64,000 nt of DNA from Pseudorhodoferax sp047601025. Its GTDB lineage: Bacteria > Pseudomonadota > Gammaproteobacteria > Burkholderiales > Burkholderiaceae_C. Both the position numbers and the translations under genes were made by a program. Under the pieces are notes generated by a model. That model made no database searches. It saw only the letters and a program-made list of their open reading frames with translations, and was not told where the DNA came from. Location: assembly GCF_047601025.1 (NCBI RefSeq), contig NZ_JASGJZ010000001.1, forward strand, positions 1,612,001 to 1,676,000. Direction: 5' to 3'. Below are positions 33,944 to 43,997 of the stretch, piece after piece; position 1 is the stretch's first letter; each line of letters starts with the position of its first letter.

Positions 33944-36139
33944 TCAGCCCGCCTTGACCTTCAGCCGCCAGGCGTGCAGCAGCGGCTCGGTGTAGCCGCT
34001 GGGCTGCTCCTTGCCCTTGAACACCAGGTCCAGCGCGGCCTGGAACGCGGCGCCCTGCGGGTTGGCCACCAGGCTCTTGTACAGCGGGTCGCCGGCGTTC
34101 TGCTGGTCCACCACGGCGGCCATGCGGGCGAAGGTCTCGCGCACCTGGGCCTCGGTCACCACGCCGTGCTGCAGCCAGTTGGCCATGTGCTGGCTGCTGA
34201 TGCGCAGCGTGGCGCGGTCTTCCATCAGGCCGACGTCGTGGATGTCGGGCACCTTGGAGCAGCCCACGCCCTGGTCGACCCAGCGCACCACGTAGCCGAG
34301 GATGCCCTGGGCGTTGTTGTCCAGCTCCTGCTGCTTGTCGGCGTCCGACCAGTCGGCCTTGGGCGCCACCGGCACCGTCAGCAGGCCGGTCAGCAGCGCG
34401 TCGCGCTCGGCCGCCACGTCGGTCTTCTCCAGTTCCTTCTGCACCGCGGCCACGTCGACCTGGTGGTAGTGCAGCGCGTGCAGCGTGGCGGCCGTGGGGC
34501 TGGGCACCCAGGCGGTGTTGGCGCCGGCCTTGGGGTGGCCGATCTTCTGCTCCAGCATCGCGGCCATCAGGTCGGGCATGGCCCACATGCCCTTGCCGAT
34601 CTGCGCCTTGCCGCGCAGGCCGGCGGCCAGGCCGACCAGCACGTTGTTCTTCTCGTAGGCGGTGATCCAGGGCGTGGTCTTCATCGCGCCCTTGCGCAGC
34701 ATCGGGCCGGCGTACATGGCGGTGTGCATCTCGTCGCCGGTGCGGTCCAGGAAGCCGGTGTTGATGAAGGCCACGCGGCTGGCGGCGGCGGCGATGCAGG
34801 CCGCCAGGTTCACGCTGGTGCGACGCTCCTCGTCCATGATGCCGAGCTTGACGGTGCTGTCCGGCAGGCCCAGCAGCTGCTCGACGCGGCCGAACAGCTC
34901 GCTGGCGAAGGCCACCTCGGCCGGGCCGTGCATCTTGGGCTTGACGATGTAGACCGAGCCGGTGCGCGAGTTGCGCACGGTCTGGCCGGCACGCGGCTTC
35001 AGGTCGTGCAGCGCGATGGTGGTGGTGACGACGGCGTCCATGATCCCTTCGGGGATCTCCTTGGTCGAGCCGTCGGCGGCCGTGTACAGGATGGCCGGGT
35101 TGGTCATCAGGTGGCCGACGTTGCGCACGAACATCAGCGAGCGGCCGTGCAGCGTGACGGGCCGGCCGTCGGCGCCGGTGTACTGGCGGTCCGGGTTCAG
35201 GCCGCGCGTGAAGGTCTTGCCGCCCTTGCTGACCTGCTCGGTCAGCGTGCCCTGCAGGATGCCCAGCCAGTTGGCATAGCCCAGCAGCTTGTCGTCGGCG
35301 TCGACGGCGGCGACCGAGTCTTCCAGGTCCAGGATGGTGGACAGCGCGGACTCCAGCACCACGTCGCTGACGCCGGCGGCGTCGCCCTTGCCGATGGCCG
35401 TGCTGCGGTCGATGCGGATGTCGATGTGGATGCCGTGGTGCTGGAGCAGCACCGAGGACGGCGCGGCGGCGTCGCCCTGGTAGCCGACGAACTGCGCGGG
35501 GTCCTTCAGGCCGGTCGTGCCGGCGGCGGTCTGCACCACCAGCTGGCCGCCTTCGACGCGGTAACCGGTCGCATCCCGGTGCGAGCCGCTGGCCAGCGGC
35601 GCGGCCTCGTCGAGGAAGCGGCGCGCGAAGGCGATGACCTGGGCGCCGCGCACCGGGTTGTAGCCGCTGCCCTTCTCGGCGCCACCGCTCTCGGGGATGG
35701 CGTCGGTGCCGTACAGCGCGTCGTACAGCGAGCCCCAGCGCGCATTGGCCGCGTTCAGCGCATAGCGCGCGTTCAGGATCGGCACCACCAACTGCGGGCC
35801 GGCCTGGGTGGCCAGCTCGGCATCGACGTTGGCGGTGGTGGCCTGCACGCCGGCCGGCACCGGCACCAGGTAGCCGATCTTCTCCAGGAAGGCGCGGTAG
35901 GCCGGCAGGTCCTGGATCGGGCCGGGATGGGCCTTGTGCCAGCCGTCCAGCTCGGCCTGCAGGCGGTCGCGCTCGGCCAGCAGCGCGATGTTACTGGGCG
36001 CCAGGTCGCCGACGATGGCGTCGAAGCCCTTCCAGAAGGCGGCGGGTTCGACGCCGGTGCCGGGCAGCACCTGGTCTTCGATGAAACGGGCCAGGTTGGT
36101 CGCGACCTGGAGGCGGTGGTAGGTGGTGCGTTCGGTCAT
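33944..36139 (-). CDS. glcB: Malate synthase G
   Basis: A 731-residue monomeric malate synthase that condenses glyoxylate and acetyl-CoA to malate in the cytosol. Recognisable blocks are SALSTILDLEDSVAAVDADDK (metal/acid region), GRSLMFVRNVGHLMTN and the C-terminal NAGDPLYKSLVANP. Length fits the ~725-residue G isoform. No glyoxylate oxidase (glcDEF) or isocitrate lyase is in the window, so it stands alone. It is intact although it borders the defence island and a fragment of a similar gene lies at the other island edge. Confidence 0.95.
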   Translation of the reverse strand: MTERTTYHRLQVATNLARFIEDQVLPGTGVEPAAFWKGFDAIVGDLAPSNIALLAERDRLQAELDGWHKAHPGPIQDLPAYRAFLEKIGYLVPVPAGVQATTANVDAELATQAGPQLVVPILNARYALNAANARWGSLYDALYGTDAIPESGGAEKGSGYNPVRGAQVIAFARRFLDEAAPLASGSHRDATGYRVEGGQLVVQTAAGTTGLKDPAQFVGYQGDAAAPSSVLLQHHGIHIDIRIDRSTAIGKGDAAGVSDVVLESALSTILDLEDSVAAVDADDKLLGYANWLGILQGTLTEQVSKGGKTFTRGLNPDRQYTGADGRPVTLHGRSLMFVRNVGHLMTNPAILYTAADGSTKEIPEGIMDAVVTTTIALHDLKPRAGQTVRNSRTGSVYIVKPKMHGPAEVAFASELFGRVEQLLGLPDSTVKLGIMDEERRTSVNLAACIAAAASRVAFINTGFLDRTGDEMHTAMYAGPMLRKGAMKTTPWITAYEKNNVLVGLAAGLRGKAQIGKGMWAMPDLMAAMLEQKIGHPKAGANTAWVPSPTAATLHALHYHQVDVAAVQKELEKTDVAAERDALLTGLLTVPVAPKADWSDADKQQELDNNAQGILGYVVRWVDQGVGCSKVPDIHDVGLMEDRATLRISSQHMANWLQHGVVTEAQVRETFARMAAVVDQQNAGDPLYKSLVANPQGAAFQAALDLVFKGKEQPSGYTEPLLHAWRLKVKAG

Positions 36140-36318
36140 GGCGGGTCTTTCGAGGTCTGGATGCGAAAGACGGACTTTAGAGGACACTGGCCCTGCGATT
36201 GCGCACTGCAGCAGCGGGGCATCTGTGACCTGGATGATGGTAATGAAGGCACATTCGGTTGCAAACCCTTCGCCACACAGCGCAATACTCCCGACATCGG
36301 ACCGCCAGGACACGCGCC

Positions 36319-37470
36319 ATGCCCCTTCTGAACGCTGCCGCACTGAACCGCCTGAACCGCGTGCTGGACCAGCACGTCGAAGCCGGCCTGCTGCCCGGCG
36401 CCGTGGTGCTGGTGGGCGCCGGCGGGCAGGTCGCGCACCAGGCCGCCTGCGGCCGGCTGGACCCGGCCGGCACCCGGGCGATGCCGATGGACGCGATCTT
36501 CCGCATCTACTCGATGACCAAGCCCATCGTCTCGCTGGCCGCGCTGATGCTGGCCGAGCAGGGCCGCCTGTCGCTGGCCGATCCGGTGGCCCGCCACCTG
36601 CCGGTGTTCGCCGACCTGCAGGTCGGCATGCCGCAGCAGGGCGGGACGCTGGCGCTGGCGCCGATGCGCCGCCCGCCCACGGTGCACGACCTGCTGCGCC
36701 ACACGGCCGGCTTCACCTACGAGTTCCTGGGCGACCACCCGGTGCAGCGCCAGTACCAGGCCGCCGACCTGGCCGACCGCCGCCGCGGCAGCGCCGCGTT
36801 CTGCGCCGCGCTGGCGCGGCTGCCGCTGCTGGCCCAGCCCGGCAGCGCCTGGCACTACAGCCGCGCAACCGACGTGCTGGGCGCGCTGCTGGAGGTGGTG
36901 GCCGGAGAGCCGCTGGGAACGCTGCTGCAGCGGCTGATCCTGGGCCCGCTGGGCATGGCGGACACTGGCTTCGCCGTGCCGCCGGCGCAGCAGCACCGCA
37001 TCGCCGAGCCGTTCGCGCGCTGCCCCGAGAGCGGCCGGGCCGTCACGGTGATGGACGCGCGCACCGCACCGGCCTTCGAATCCGGCGGCGGTGGGCTGCT
37101 GTCCACCGCGGCGGACTACCTGCGCTTCCTGCAGCTGCTGCGCGACCAGGGCCGCTTCGAGGGCCAGCGCCTGGTCTCGCGCAAAACCATCGAATGGATG
37201 ACGGCCGACCACCTGGGCGGCATCCCCGCGCCCGGCGACCTGCTGCCGCCCGGCCACGGCTTCGGCCTGGGCGTGGCGGTGCGCACGGCCGCGGGCCTGG
37301 GCCCGCAGCCCGGCTCGCCGGGCATGTACTTCTGGAGCGGCATCGGCGGCACCTTCTTCTTCGTCGACCCCGCCGAGGATCTGTTCGCGCTGCTGCTGGC
37401 GCAGGCGCCGAACCAGCGCGTCTTCCTGCGCAACCTGTTCCGCCACCTGGTCTATGCGGCCGTCGAATGA
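36319..37470 (+). CDS. Class C beta-lactamase-like serine hydrolase
   Basis: A 383-residue protein of the penicillin-binding-protein/beta-lactamase fold. The SxxK motif is SMTK (Ser65-Lys68); the Tyr motif is HYSRA in place of the usual YSN; the third motif near the C terminus (GGTFFFVDP) is atypical. These features are common in esterase-like relatives (EstB type) rather than true lactamases. No signal peptide is evident from the start at 36319, so it is probably cytosolic. It is divergent from glcB across 179 bases. Confidence 0.85.
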   Translation: MPLLNAAALNRLNRVLDQHVEAGLLPGAVVLVGAGGQVAHQAACGRLDPAGTRAMPMDAIFRIYSMTKPIVSLAALMLAEQGRLSLADPVARHLPVFADLQVGMPQQGGTLALAPMRRPPTVHDLLRHTAGFTYEFLGDHPVQRQYQAADLADRRRGSAAFCAALARLPLLAQPGSAWHYSRATDVLGALLEVVAGEPLGTLLQRLILGPLGMADTGFAVPPAQQHRIAEPFARCPESGRAVTVMDARTAPAFESGGGGLLSTAADYLRFLQLLRDQGRFEGQRLVSRKTIEWMTADHLGGIPAPGDLLPPGHGFGLGVAVRTAAGLGPQPGSPGMYFWSGIGGTFFFVDPAEDLFALLLAQAPNQRVFLRNLFRHLVYAAVE

Positions 37471-37502
37471 AGAAGGCCGCGCTGAAGAGAAAGGAGCACG
37501 CC

Positions 37503-38033
37503 ATGTCCCGCCGATTCCCCGCGCGCCCCGCGCTGCTGCTGGCCGCCGCCCTGCTCGCGGCCTGCGCCTCCGCGCCGCCGCCCGCCGGTGCGCCGCCCGG
37601 CGCCGTCAGCGTCAGCTGGGGCGACCCGGCCCGGTTCACCGAAGCGCGCGAGAACCCGCGCGACACGCCCGCCGCGCGCGAGGCCTGGCTCAGCGACCTC
37701 GGCCGCCACCTGGCCGAGCGCGCGGCCGCCGTGCTGCCGCCGGACGAGAAGCTGGACGTGCGCTTCACCGACGTCCGCCGCGCCGGCGGCTTCGAGCCCT
37801 GGCGCGGCCCGCAGGCGGCCGACGTGCGCATCGTACGCGACATCTACCCGCCGCGCATCGTGCTGGAATTCCAGCGCCGGGCCGCCGACGGCCGCGTGCT
37901 GGCCAGCGGCCAGCGCACGCTGCGCGACGCCGCCTTCCTGATGCGGCCGAACGCGTATCCGGACGACCCGCTGGGGTACGAGAAGATGCTGCTGGACGAC
38001 TGGGTGCGGCAGGAGTTCGGGGCGCGGCGCTGA
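37503..38033 (+). CDS. DUF3016 family lipoprotein
   Basis: A 176-residue lipoprotein: signal peptide with lipobox LLAAC, Cys at about residue 21, followed by a Pro/Ala-rich linker. The mature part (VSWGDPARFTEARE, LDVRFTDVRRAGGFEPWRG, RIVLEFQ) matches the DUF3016 family of unknown function. An AAAGGAG ribosome site precedes the ATG at 37503; this start is preferred over one 36 bases upstream because it gives a proper signal peptide. Confidence 0.82.
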   Translation: MSRRFPARPALLLAAALLAACASAPPPAGAPPGAVSVSWGDPARFTEARENPRDTPAAREAWLSDLGRHLAERAAAVLPPDEKLDVRFTDVRRAGGFEPWRGPQAADVRIVRDIYPPRIVLEFQRRAADGRVLASGQRTLRDAAFLMRPNAYPDDPLGYEKMLLDDWVRQEFGARR

Positions 38034-38088
38034 CGCGGGACCGCAGGGCGCGGCGCCATCGCCTGCCCGGGCCCCGCCGCGCCACGGA

Positions 38089-38838
38089 TCAGCCGTAGCG
38101 CCCGCCGCTCACGTGCAGCACTTCGCCGCTGATGAAGCTGGCCGCCTCGGAGGCCAGGAAGGCCACGGCGTTGGCGATGTCCTGCGGCTGGCCGGCGCGC
38201 TTGACCGGCTGCGCCTGCACCGCGCGCTCCTTGATCACCTCGTAGGTCGGCAGCGCCTGCACCATCTCGGTGTCGATGAAGCCCGGCGCCACGCAGTTGA
38301 CGGTGACGCCGTAGCGCCCCTCCTCCATGGACAGCGCCTTGGCCATGCCGATCAGGCCGGCCTTGGCGGCCGAGTAGTTGGCCTGCGTGGGATTGCCGAA
38401 GTGCGCGCGCGAACTGATGTTGATCACGCGGCCCCAGCCCTGCTCGATCATGCGCGGCATCACGGCGCGGGTGGCCAGGAAGGCGCCCTTGAGCATGACT
38501 TCCATGACCAGGTCCCAGTCGGCCTCGGACATCTTCACGAGGTACTTGTCGCGCGGGAAGCCGGCGTTGTTGACCAGCACGTGCACGCCGCCGAAGGTGG
38601 CCACGGCTTCGTCGACCAGCGCCTGCACCTGGTCGGCCTTGGTGATGTCGGCGACCACGCAGTGCGCCTGCAGGCCGTCGGCCTTCAGCGCCGCGGTGGT
38701 GGCCTCGGCCAGCTCGCGCTGGATGTCGGTCACCACCACGCGCGCGCCCTCTTCGGCCAGCTTGCGCGCCATGGCGGCGCCCAGGCCGCGTGCCGAACCG
38801 GTCACGATGGCCACTTTGTCTTTCAGTCCCAGATCCAT
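38089..38838 (-). CDS. SDR family oxidoreductase (FabG-like)
   Basis: A 249-residue Rossmann enzyme with the cofactor loop TGSARGLG (residues 14-21), NNAG, the catalytic Ser in INISSRAHFG and YSAAK, and a C terminus of the 3-oxoacyl-ACP reductase type. Asp at the end of strand 2 (VVTDIQRE) suggests NAD(H) preference. A GAGGAGG ribosome site is 6-7 bases before the ATG. Substrate unknown; no acyl carrier genes are near. Confidence 0.88.
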   Translation of the reverse strand: MDLGLKDKVAIVTGSARGLGAAMARKLAEEGARVVVTDIQRELAEATTAALKADGLQAHCVVADITKADQVQALVDEAVATFGGVHVLVNNAGFPRDKYLVKMSEADWDLVMEVMLKGAFLATRAVMPRMIEQGWGRVINISSRAHFGNPTQANYSAAKAGLIGMAKALSMEEGRYGVTVNCVAPGFIDTEMVQALPTYEVIKERAVQAQPVKRAGQPQDIANAVAFLASEAASFISGEVLHVSGGRYG

Positions 38839-39068
38839 GGAGAGCCTCCTCAAGAGAGAGTGAATGCGTCGAAAGGGGTGCGGCCGCGCCAGCGCGGGAC
38901 AGGCGACGGCCGCATGGATGCCCGGCCCGGCCGGCGGGCGGACACCGGGTGCAGACCGATGGACTGTAGCCGCTGCCGCGCCCGCTGCGCGAACCGTGGC
39001 GACGGCACGGCCACCGGCGGGCAGGCACGCTCCCGTCCGCGGATTCCGGCGCCGCACCGGCCCGCCGG

Positions 39069-39887
39069 TCACGGATCCGCCGCGGCGGCGCGCACCGCCG
39101 CCACCGCGTCCAGGAAGTCCTGCAGGATCGGTGCGTCGTCGATGGTGTCCGAGCCGGGCCGGTGGAACTCCGGGTGCCACTGCACGGCGGCGACGTAGCC
39201 GCCGGCCGCGGCCTTGCGGCGGACCGCCTCGACGATGCCGTCGCTCACGCTGAAGGCCTCGGCCTCGAAATCCGCGGCCAGGCGCTTGATGGCCTGGTGG
39301 TGGATGCTGTTGACGCGCGCGCGCTCCACGCCGGGGTACAGCCGCGACAGCCGCGTGCCCTGGCGAATCTCGATGCGGTGGTAGTTCAGGTCGTAGGCGA
39401 CCGGGTCGCGGTGCACGAAGGCGCCGGGCACCTGGGTGCCGATGTCCTGGTACAGCGTGCCGCCGAAGGCCACGTTCAGCAGCTGCAGCCCGCGGCAGAC
39501 GCCGAAGATCGGCTTGCCCGCGGCCTCGAAGGCGGCCACCAGGGCCAGGTCGTACGCGTCGCGGATGCGGTCGCCGATCCAGTTCTCGTGCAGCGGCTCC
39601 TCGCCGTAGCTGCCGGGCCAGACGTCGGAGCCGCCGTGCATGACCAGGCCGTCCAGCCAGTGCGCGTAGTGCTCGTAGGTCACGTCGCCGCGCTGCGTGC
39701 TGCCGGTCGGGCACGGCACCATGACGACCATCGCGCCGGTGGACATCAGCCAGTGGGCGATGGACTGCTCGACGTACTGCAGCGTCTTGCCGGTGAACAG
39801 CGAGCGCGTCGGATCCGCATGCGAGAAGCAGGCGGACAGGCCGATCTTGAGCCGGCTGTGCGCGGCGGCCGCGGGAATCCGCTTCAT
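39069..39887 (-). CDS. Gamma-glutamyl-GABA hydrolase-like (PuuD) class I amidotransferase
   Basis: A 272-residue class I glutamine amidotransferase-like hydrolase: nucleophile Cys in FGVCRGLQLLNVAFGG, catalytic His-Glu in AAVQWHPEFH. PuuD cleaves gamma-glutamyl-GABA in putrescine catabolism; no other puu genes are seen here, so the substrate could be another gamma-glutamyl compound. The 230 bases between its end and the SDR start contain no gene. Confidence 0.85.
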   Translation of the reverse strand: MKRIPAAAAHSRLKIGLSACFSHADPTRSLFTGKTLQYVEQSIAHWLMSTGAMVVMVPCPTGSTQRGDVTYEHYAHWLDGLVMHGGSDVWPGSYGEEPLHENWIGDRIRDAYDLALVAAFEAAGKPIFGVCRGLQLLNVAFGGTLYQDIGTQVPGAFVHRDPVAYDLNYHRIEIRQGTRLSRLYPGVERARVNSIHHQAIKRLAADFEAEAFSVSDGIVEAVRRKAAAGGYVAAVQWHPEFHRPGSDTIDDAPILQDFLDAVAAVRAAAADP

Positions 39888-40034
39888 GCGAGGCCTTTCA
39901 GCGCCGGGGATCCGCTCCCAGCACGTGCTGCATTTGAACATCCGCCGCGAGCGGCGGGCATGCCGGCGGGGCCCCGCGGGCGCCGGCGCTCTTGGCCGAC
40001 AATCGCGCCCCGTTTCCACCCGACCCGCATCCGC

Positions 40035-40508
40035 ATGAAGATCAGCAAAGACACCGCCGTCACCCTGCACTACAGCGTGGCCGAGGCCAGCGGCAAGCCG
40101 CTGGCCGGCCGCGAGACCACGGACTACCTGCACGGCGGCTACGGCAACACGCTGCCGCGCATCGAGGCCGCGCTGGAGGGCCGGGAGGCGGGCTACCGCT
40201 GCACGCTGGAGCTGGCGCCGCAGGACGCCTTCGGCCCGCGCGACGAGAGCCTGGCGACGACGATCTCCAAGCGCGACTTCCCGCCCGGCGTGAAGGTCGG
40301 CGGCCAGCTGCGCGGCCGCACCGACGACGGCCATGAGCGCGTCTTCACGGTGCTGAAGATCAAGGGCGACCAGGTGCTGCTGGACGCCAACCACCCCTGG
40401 GCCGGCAAGGCGCTGAAGTTCACGCTGCAGGTCGGCGCCGTGCGCGCCGCCACGGCCGAGGAGATCACCCACGGCCACGTGCACGGCGGGCACGGGCACC
40501 ACCACTGA
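40035..40508 (+). CDS. slyD: SlyD-like FKBP-type peptidyl-prolyl isomerase
   Basis: A 157-residue protein with an N-terminal FKBP half (KISKDTAVTLHYSVAEASGKPL), an insert-in-flap domain (DAFGPRDESLATTISKRDFP) and a His-rich tail (GHVHGGHGHHH) that could bind nickel, as in SlyD. It folds proteins and may deliver metal to hydrogenase. A GACAAT -10-like motif is at 39998-40003. Confidence 0.9.
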   Translation: MKISKDTAVTLHYSVAEASGKPLAGRETTDYLHGGYGNTLPRIEAALEGREAGYRCTLELAPQDAFGPRDESLATTISKRDFPPGVKVGGQLRGRTDDGHERVFTVLKIKGDQVLLDANHPWAGKALKFTLQVGAVRAATAEEITHGHVHGGHGHHH

Positions 40509-40563
40509 CCCGGCCACCCGGCAGCGGCCGCGGCGCCGGCCGGGTACGTTCGCCCGCCACACC

Positions 40564-41826
40564 ATGACCACGCGCACCGCGCTTTCTCCCCGGGCCGCCT
40601 GGCCCATGCTGCTGGCGCTGACGGCGGCCTTCGCGATGAGCCAGGCGTTCCGCACGGTCGCGGCGATCCTGGCGCCGCCGCTGCAGGCCGAGTTCGGCCT
40701 GTCGCCCGAGCAGCTGGGGCGGTTCGCCGCGAGCTTCCATTTCGCGTTCGGCGCGCTGCAGCTGTTCGTCGGCATCGGCATGGACCTGCACGGCCTGCGC
40801 CGCACGGTGCTGGCGGCTTTCCCGCTGGCCGTCGCCGGCGCGGCGCTGTCGTCGGTGGCCACGGGCAGCGGCACGCTGGTGGCCGGCCAGCTGCTGATCG
40901 GCGTGGGCTGCGCGCCGGCCTTCCTGGCCTGCACGCTGTTCATCGCGCAGAACTTCCCGGCGCAGCGCTTCGCGATGCTGTCGGGCCTGATCATCATGCT
41001 CGGCGGCGTCGGCATGCTGGCCACCGGCACGCCGCTGGCCTGGCTGATCGAGGCGCGCGGCTGGCGCGCCGGCATGGCGGTGCTGGCGGCGTGCTCGCTG
41101 GCGGCCTGGCTGCTGGTGTGGTGGAAGGTGCCGTACCAGCCGCCGGCGGGCGGCACGGCCGGCGCGCCGCGCGAATCGCCGGGCCAGGCGCTGCGCGGCT
41201 TCGGCGCGCTGTTCCTGCTGCCGCACACCTGGGGCATCGTGCTGATGTCGTCGGTGAACTACGCCGCGTTCCTGACGCTGCGCGGCCTGTGGCTGGGCCC
41301 GATGCTGGCCGAGCGCCACGGCCTGTCGCTGCTGGCCAGCGGCCACGTGGCGCTGGTGGTGTCGGTCGTGTCGCTGGTCAGCCCGCCGCTGTTCGGGCGC
41401 TTCGACCCGCCGGACACGCGCCGGCGCCGCCAGCGCATCGCGCGCTGCACCTTCCTGACCGCCGGCCTGTTCGCGGCGATGGCGCTGCTGCGCGGCCTGG
41501 CGGCGGACGTGGCGCTGGCGCTGGCCGTGGCGGCCGTGTCGGGCTACATGGTGCTGCAGTACGCCGACGTGCGCGCCGCCTACCCGCCGGCCATGATCGG
41601 GCGCGCGCTGTCGGTGTTCACGATGGCGATGTTCATGGGCGTGGCGCTGATGCAGTGGGCCACCGGCTGGGTCGCCGCGCGCGCGGCCGGCTGGGGCGTG
41701 GAGCCGTACACGGCCGTGCTGCTGGCGATCGCCGGCGCGCTGCTGGTGGGCGCGCTGGGCTACCGGTGGCTGCCGCAGCCGGCCAGCGCCGCCGATGCGG
41801 CGGAGGCCGCGCCCAGGTCGGCATAG
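40564..41826 (+). CDS. MFS transporter
   Basis: A 420-residue, 12-helix permease of the major facilitator superfamily. The loop after helix 2 (GMDLHGLRRTV) corresponds to motif A. There is no motif that fixes the substrate. Its last 67 bases overlap antisense with the end of the response regulator gene. Confidence 0.85.
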   Translation: MTTRTALSPRAAWPMLLALTAAFAMSQAFRTVAAILAPPLQAEFGLSPEQLGRFAASFHFAFGALQLFVGIGMDLHGLRRTVLAAFPLAVAGAALSSVATGSGTLVAGQLLIGVGCAPAFLACTLFIAQNFPAQRFAMLSGLIIMLGGVGMLATGTPLAWLIEARGWRAGMAVLAACSLAAWLLVWWKVPYQPPAGGTAGAPRESPGQALRGFGALFLLPHTWGIVLMSSVNYAAFLTLRGLWLGPMLAERHGLSLLASGHVALVVSVVSLVSPPLFGRFDPPDTRRRRQRIARCTFLTAGLFAAMALLRGLAADVALALAVAAVSGYMVLQYADVRAAYPPAMIGRALSVFTMAMFMGVALMQWATGWVAARAAGWGVEPYTAVLLAIAGALLVGALGYRWLPQPASAADAAEAAPRSA

Positions 41827-42452
41827 GCCACCGCGTAGCGCACCAGCGCCGCCTGGCCGTCGATGCGCAGCTTGCGGCGCAGGTGCAGGCGGTGCGTCTC
41901 CACGGTGCGCACGGAGGCGCCCAGCGCGTCGGCGATCTCCTTGTTGGAGCAGCCGTCGGCCAGCAGCGAGAGCACCGCCGCCTCCTTGGGCGTCAGGTGG
42001 CCCCAGGCGCGCGTGACCGGCGGCGGCGCCGGCTCGGCGGGTAGCGGCAGGCCGGGGCTGAAGTAGCGCCCGCCCGCGTGCACGGCCTCGATCGCCTCGA
42101 CCAGGTGCTGGCCCGGACCGTCCTTCAGCACGTAGCCGCGCACGCCGCCGAGGATGGCGCGGCGCACGTACTCCGCGTCGCGGTGCATCGACAGCACCAT
42201 CAGCTTGAGGTCGGGGAAGCGCTCGCGGAACAGGCCGGCCAGTTGGATGCCGCTGGCATCGGGCATGCGGATGTCGGTGACCACGAGGTCGGGCTCGAGC
42301 GCGGCGGCCAGGGCCTCGGCCTCGCGCACGCTGCCGGCCTCGCCGACGACCTCGATGCGGCCGGTGGCGTGCAGCCGCATGCGCACGCCGTCGCGCAGCA
42401 GCGGATGGTCGTCGACGAGCAGGACGCGGACGGCGGGGCAGGGGGAGCTCAT
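41760..42452 (-). CDS. LuxR/NarL-family response regulator
   Basis: A 230-residue regulator with a receiver domain (VDDHPLLRDG, acceptor Asp in LVVTDIRMPD, Lys in YVLKDG) and a C-terminal LuxR helix-turn-helix (LTPKEAAVLSLLADGCSNKEIA, TVETHRLHLRRKL). It overlaps the sensor kinase stop (ATGA), forming a two-component pair. The likely targets are the divergent ridA and aminotransferase genes. Confidence 0.9.
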   Translation of the reverse strand: MSSPCPAVRVLLVDDHPLLRDGVRMRLHATGRIEVVGEAGSVREAEALAAALEPDLVVTDIRMPDASGIQLAGLFRERFPDLKLMVLSMHRDAEYVRRAILGGVRGYVLKDGPGQHLVEAIEAVHAGGRYFSPGLPLPAEPAPPPVTRAWGHLTPKEAAVLSLLADGCSNKEIADALGASVRTVETHRLHLRRKLRIDGQAALVRYAVAYADLGAASAASAALAGCGSHR

Positions 42453-43864
42453 GTCAGGGGATGGGCGATGACCAGGGGAAAGGATTCGCGGGCCGGCGCC
42501 GGCGCGGCCGCGGACGGCAGCGGCAGGCGGACGTCGATGCGCGTGCCGCGGCTGCTGCTGGCGACGTGCAGGTCGCCGCCCAGGCTCTCGGCGCGCTCGC
42601 GCATGTTGCGCAGGCCGATGCCGCGCTCGCCGTCGGCGGACACGCGCCGCATGTCGAAGCCGCAGCCGTCGTCCTCGATGCTCAGCGCCACCGCGCGCCG
42701 CGTGCCGCGCAGCACCAGCTCGACCCGGCGGGCCCGGGCATGGCTGCAGCAGTTCTGCAGGGCTTCCTGCGCGATGCGGAACAGCGCCGTGCCGTGCTCG
42801 GGCGGCAGGCCGGCCGCCAGGCCGCGGCACGCGAAGCGCACCTCGAACGCGCCGCACTGCTGCATCTGGCGCGCCAGCAGTTCCAGCGCCGGCGCCAGGC
42901 CCAGGTCGTCCAGCAGCGCCGGCCGCAGGCCGTGCGAGACGCGGCGGATCTCGGCCAGCGCGCCGGCGAGCTGGTCGACGCCCTGCGCCAGCGCCGAGCG
43001 CGACGCCGGCGGCACGGCGGCATCGGCCAGCTGCAGCTGCGCGGTTTCCAGCAGGAACTTGGAGGAGGCCAGCACCTGCACCACGCCGTCGTGCAGCTCG
43101 CGCGCGACGCGCACGCGCTCCTGCTCCTGCGAATGCACCACGCGCCGCGCCAGGCGGCGCAGCTTGTCGCTGGAGACGCGGTGGTCCTTCAGGTTCAGCA
43201 CCAGCCCGCCGGTCCAGATCAGCACCACGCACAGCGCGGCGATCAGGTAGATGCGCTGGCGCGTGCCCTCGATGTTGGCCTGCGCGCCGGTCTCGATGGC
43301 CCGCAGCGCCTGCTGCACGTCGTCCAGGTAGATGCCGGTGCCGATGACCCAGTCCCACTGCGGGATCGTCAGCACGTAGCCGAGCTTGGGCACCACTTCC
43401 TGCGAGCTCGGCTTGTGCCAGCTGTAGCGCACCACGCCGCCGCCGCGGCGCGCCGTGGCCAGGATGCGGTATGCCGAATCGGCGCTCTGCGGGTCGTTCG
43501 GGTCGCAGAACGCCACGCCCTTGAGCGGCAGGGTCTGCGGGTCGATCATCAGCTGCCCGTGCTGGTCGTAGACGAAGAAGTAACCGTTGTTGCCGAACTG
43601 CATGCGCTTGATCGTGTCCAGCGCCAGCCGCTTGCGCTCGTCCAGCGCACCAGGACCTTCGGCGATGCGCACCAGCGTGTTGCGCGCCAGCTCCACGTAG
43701 TGCCGGAGCTCGGCCTCCTTGCTGGTCATGAAGGCGGCCTGCACCAGCGCTTTTTCCTCGTGCGCCAGCTTGAGCGTCTGCTGCTGCATGGTGACGCTCA
43801 TCAGCATCAGCGCCACGACGATGGGCACGCCGGACAGCAGCACCAGCTTCAGGCGCAGCTTCAC
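42449..43864 (-). CDS. Cache-domain sensor histidine kinase
   Basis: A 471-residue NarX/DegS-type kinase. Two membrane helices (about residues 8-25 and 205-225) flank a periplasmic single-Cache domain (NGYFFVYDQHGQLMIDP, IPQWDWVIGTGIYLDDV), a fold that often binds small organic or amino acids. The HisKA_3 box is ARELHDGVVQVL, followed by an ATPase with DDGCGFD and GIGLRNMRERA. The start is GTG at 43864. It signals to the coupled LuxR regulator. Confidence 0.88.
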   Translation of the reverse strand: MKLRLKLVLLSGVPIVVALMLMSVTMQQQTLKLAHEEKALVQAAFMTSKEAELRHYVELARNTLVRIAEGPGALDERKRLALDTIKRMQFGNNGYFFVYDQHGQLMIDPQTLPLKGVAFCDPNDPQSADSAYRILATARRGGGVVRYSWHKPSSQEVVPKLGYVLTIPQWDWVIGTGIYLDDVQQALRAIETGAQANIEGTRQRIYLIAALCVVLIWTGGLVLNLKDHRVSSDKLRRLARRVVHSQEQERVRVARELHDGVVQVLASSKFLLETAQLQLADAAVPPASRSALAQGVDQLAGALAEIRRVSHGLRPALLDDLGLAPALELLARQMQQCGAFEVRFACRGLAAGLPPEHGTALFRIAQEALQNCCSHARARRVELVLRGTRRAVALSIEDDGCGFDMRRVSADGERGIGLRNMRERAESLGGDLHVASSSRGTRIDVRLPLPSAAAPAPARESFPLVIAHPLT

Positions 43865-43997
43865 CGGGGGACTCCGCCGCGGGAGACGGCATCAAGGTGT
43901 TTCATGGTGTCTTCCTCCAGTGCGCAATGTGCAAAGCAAACGCGGTGCCAACCAGTGATGTTTCGTTTTGAAACATGTCTGGATGGAACTCTGCGTA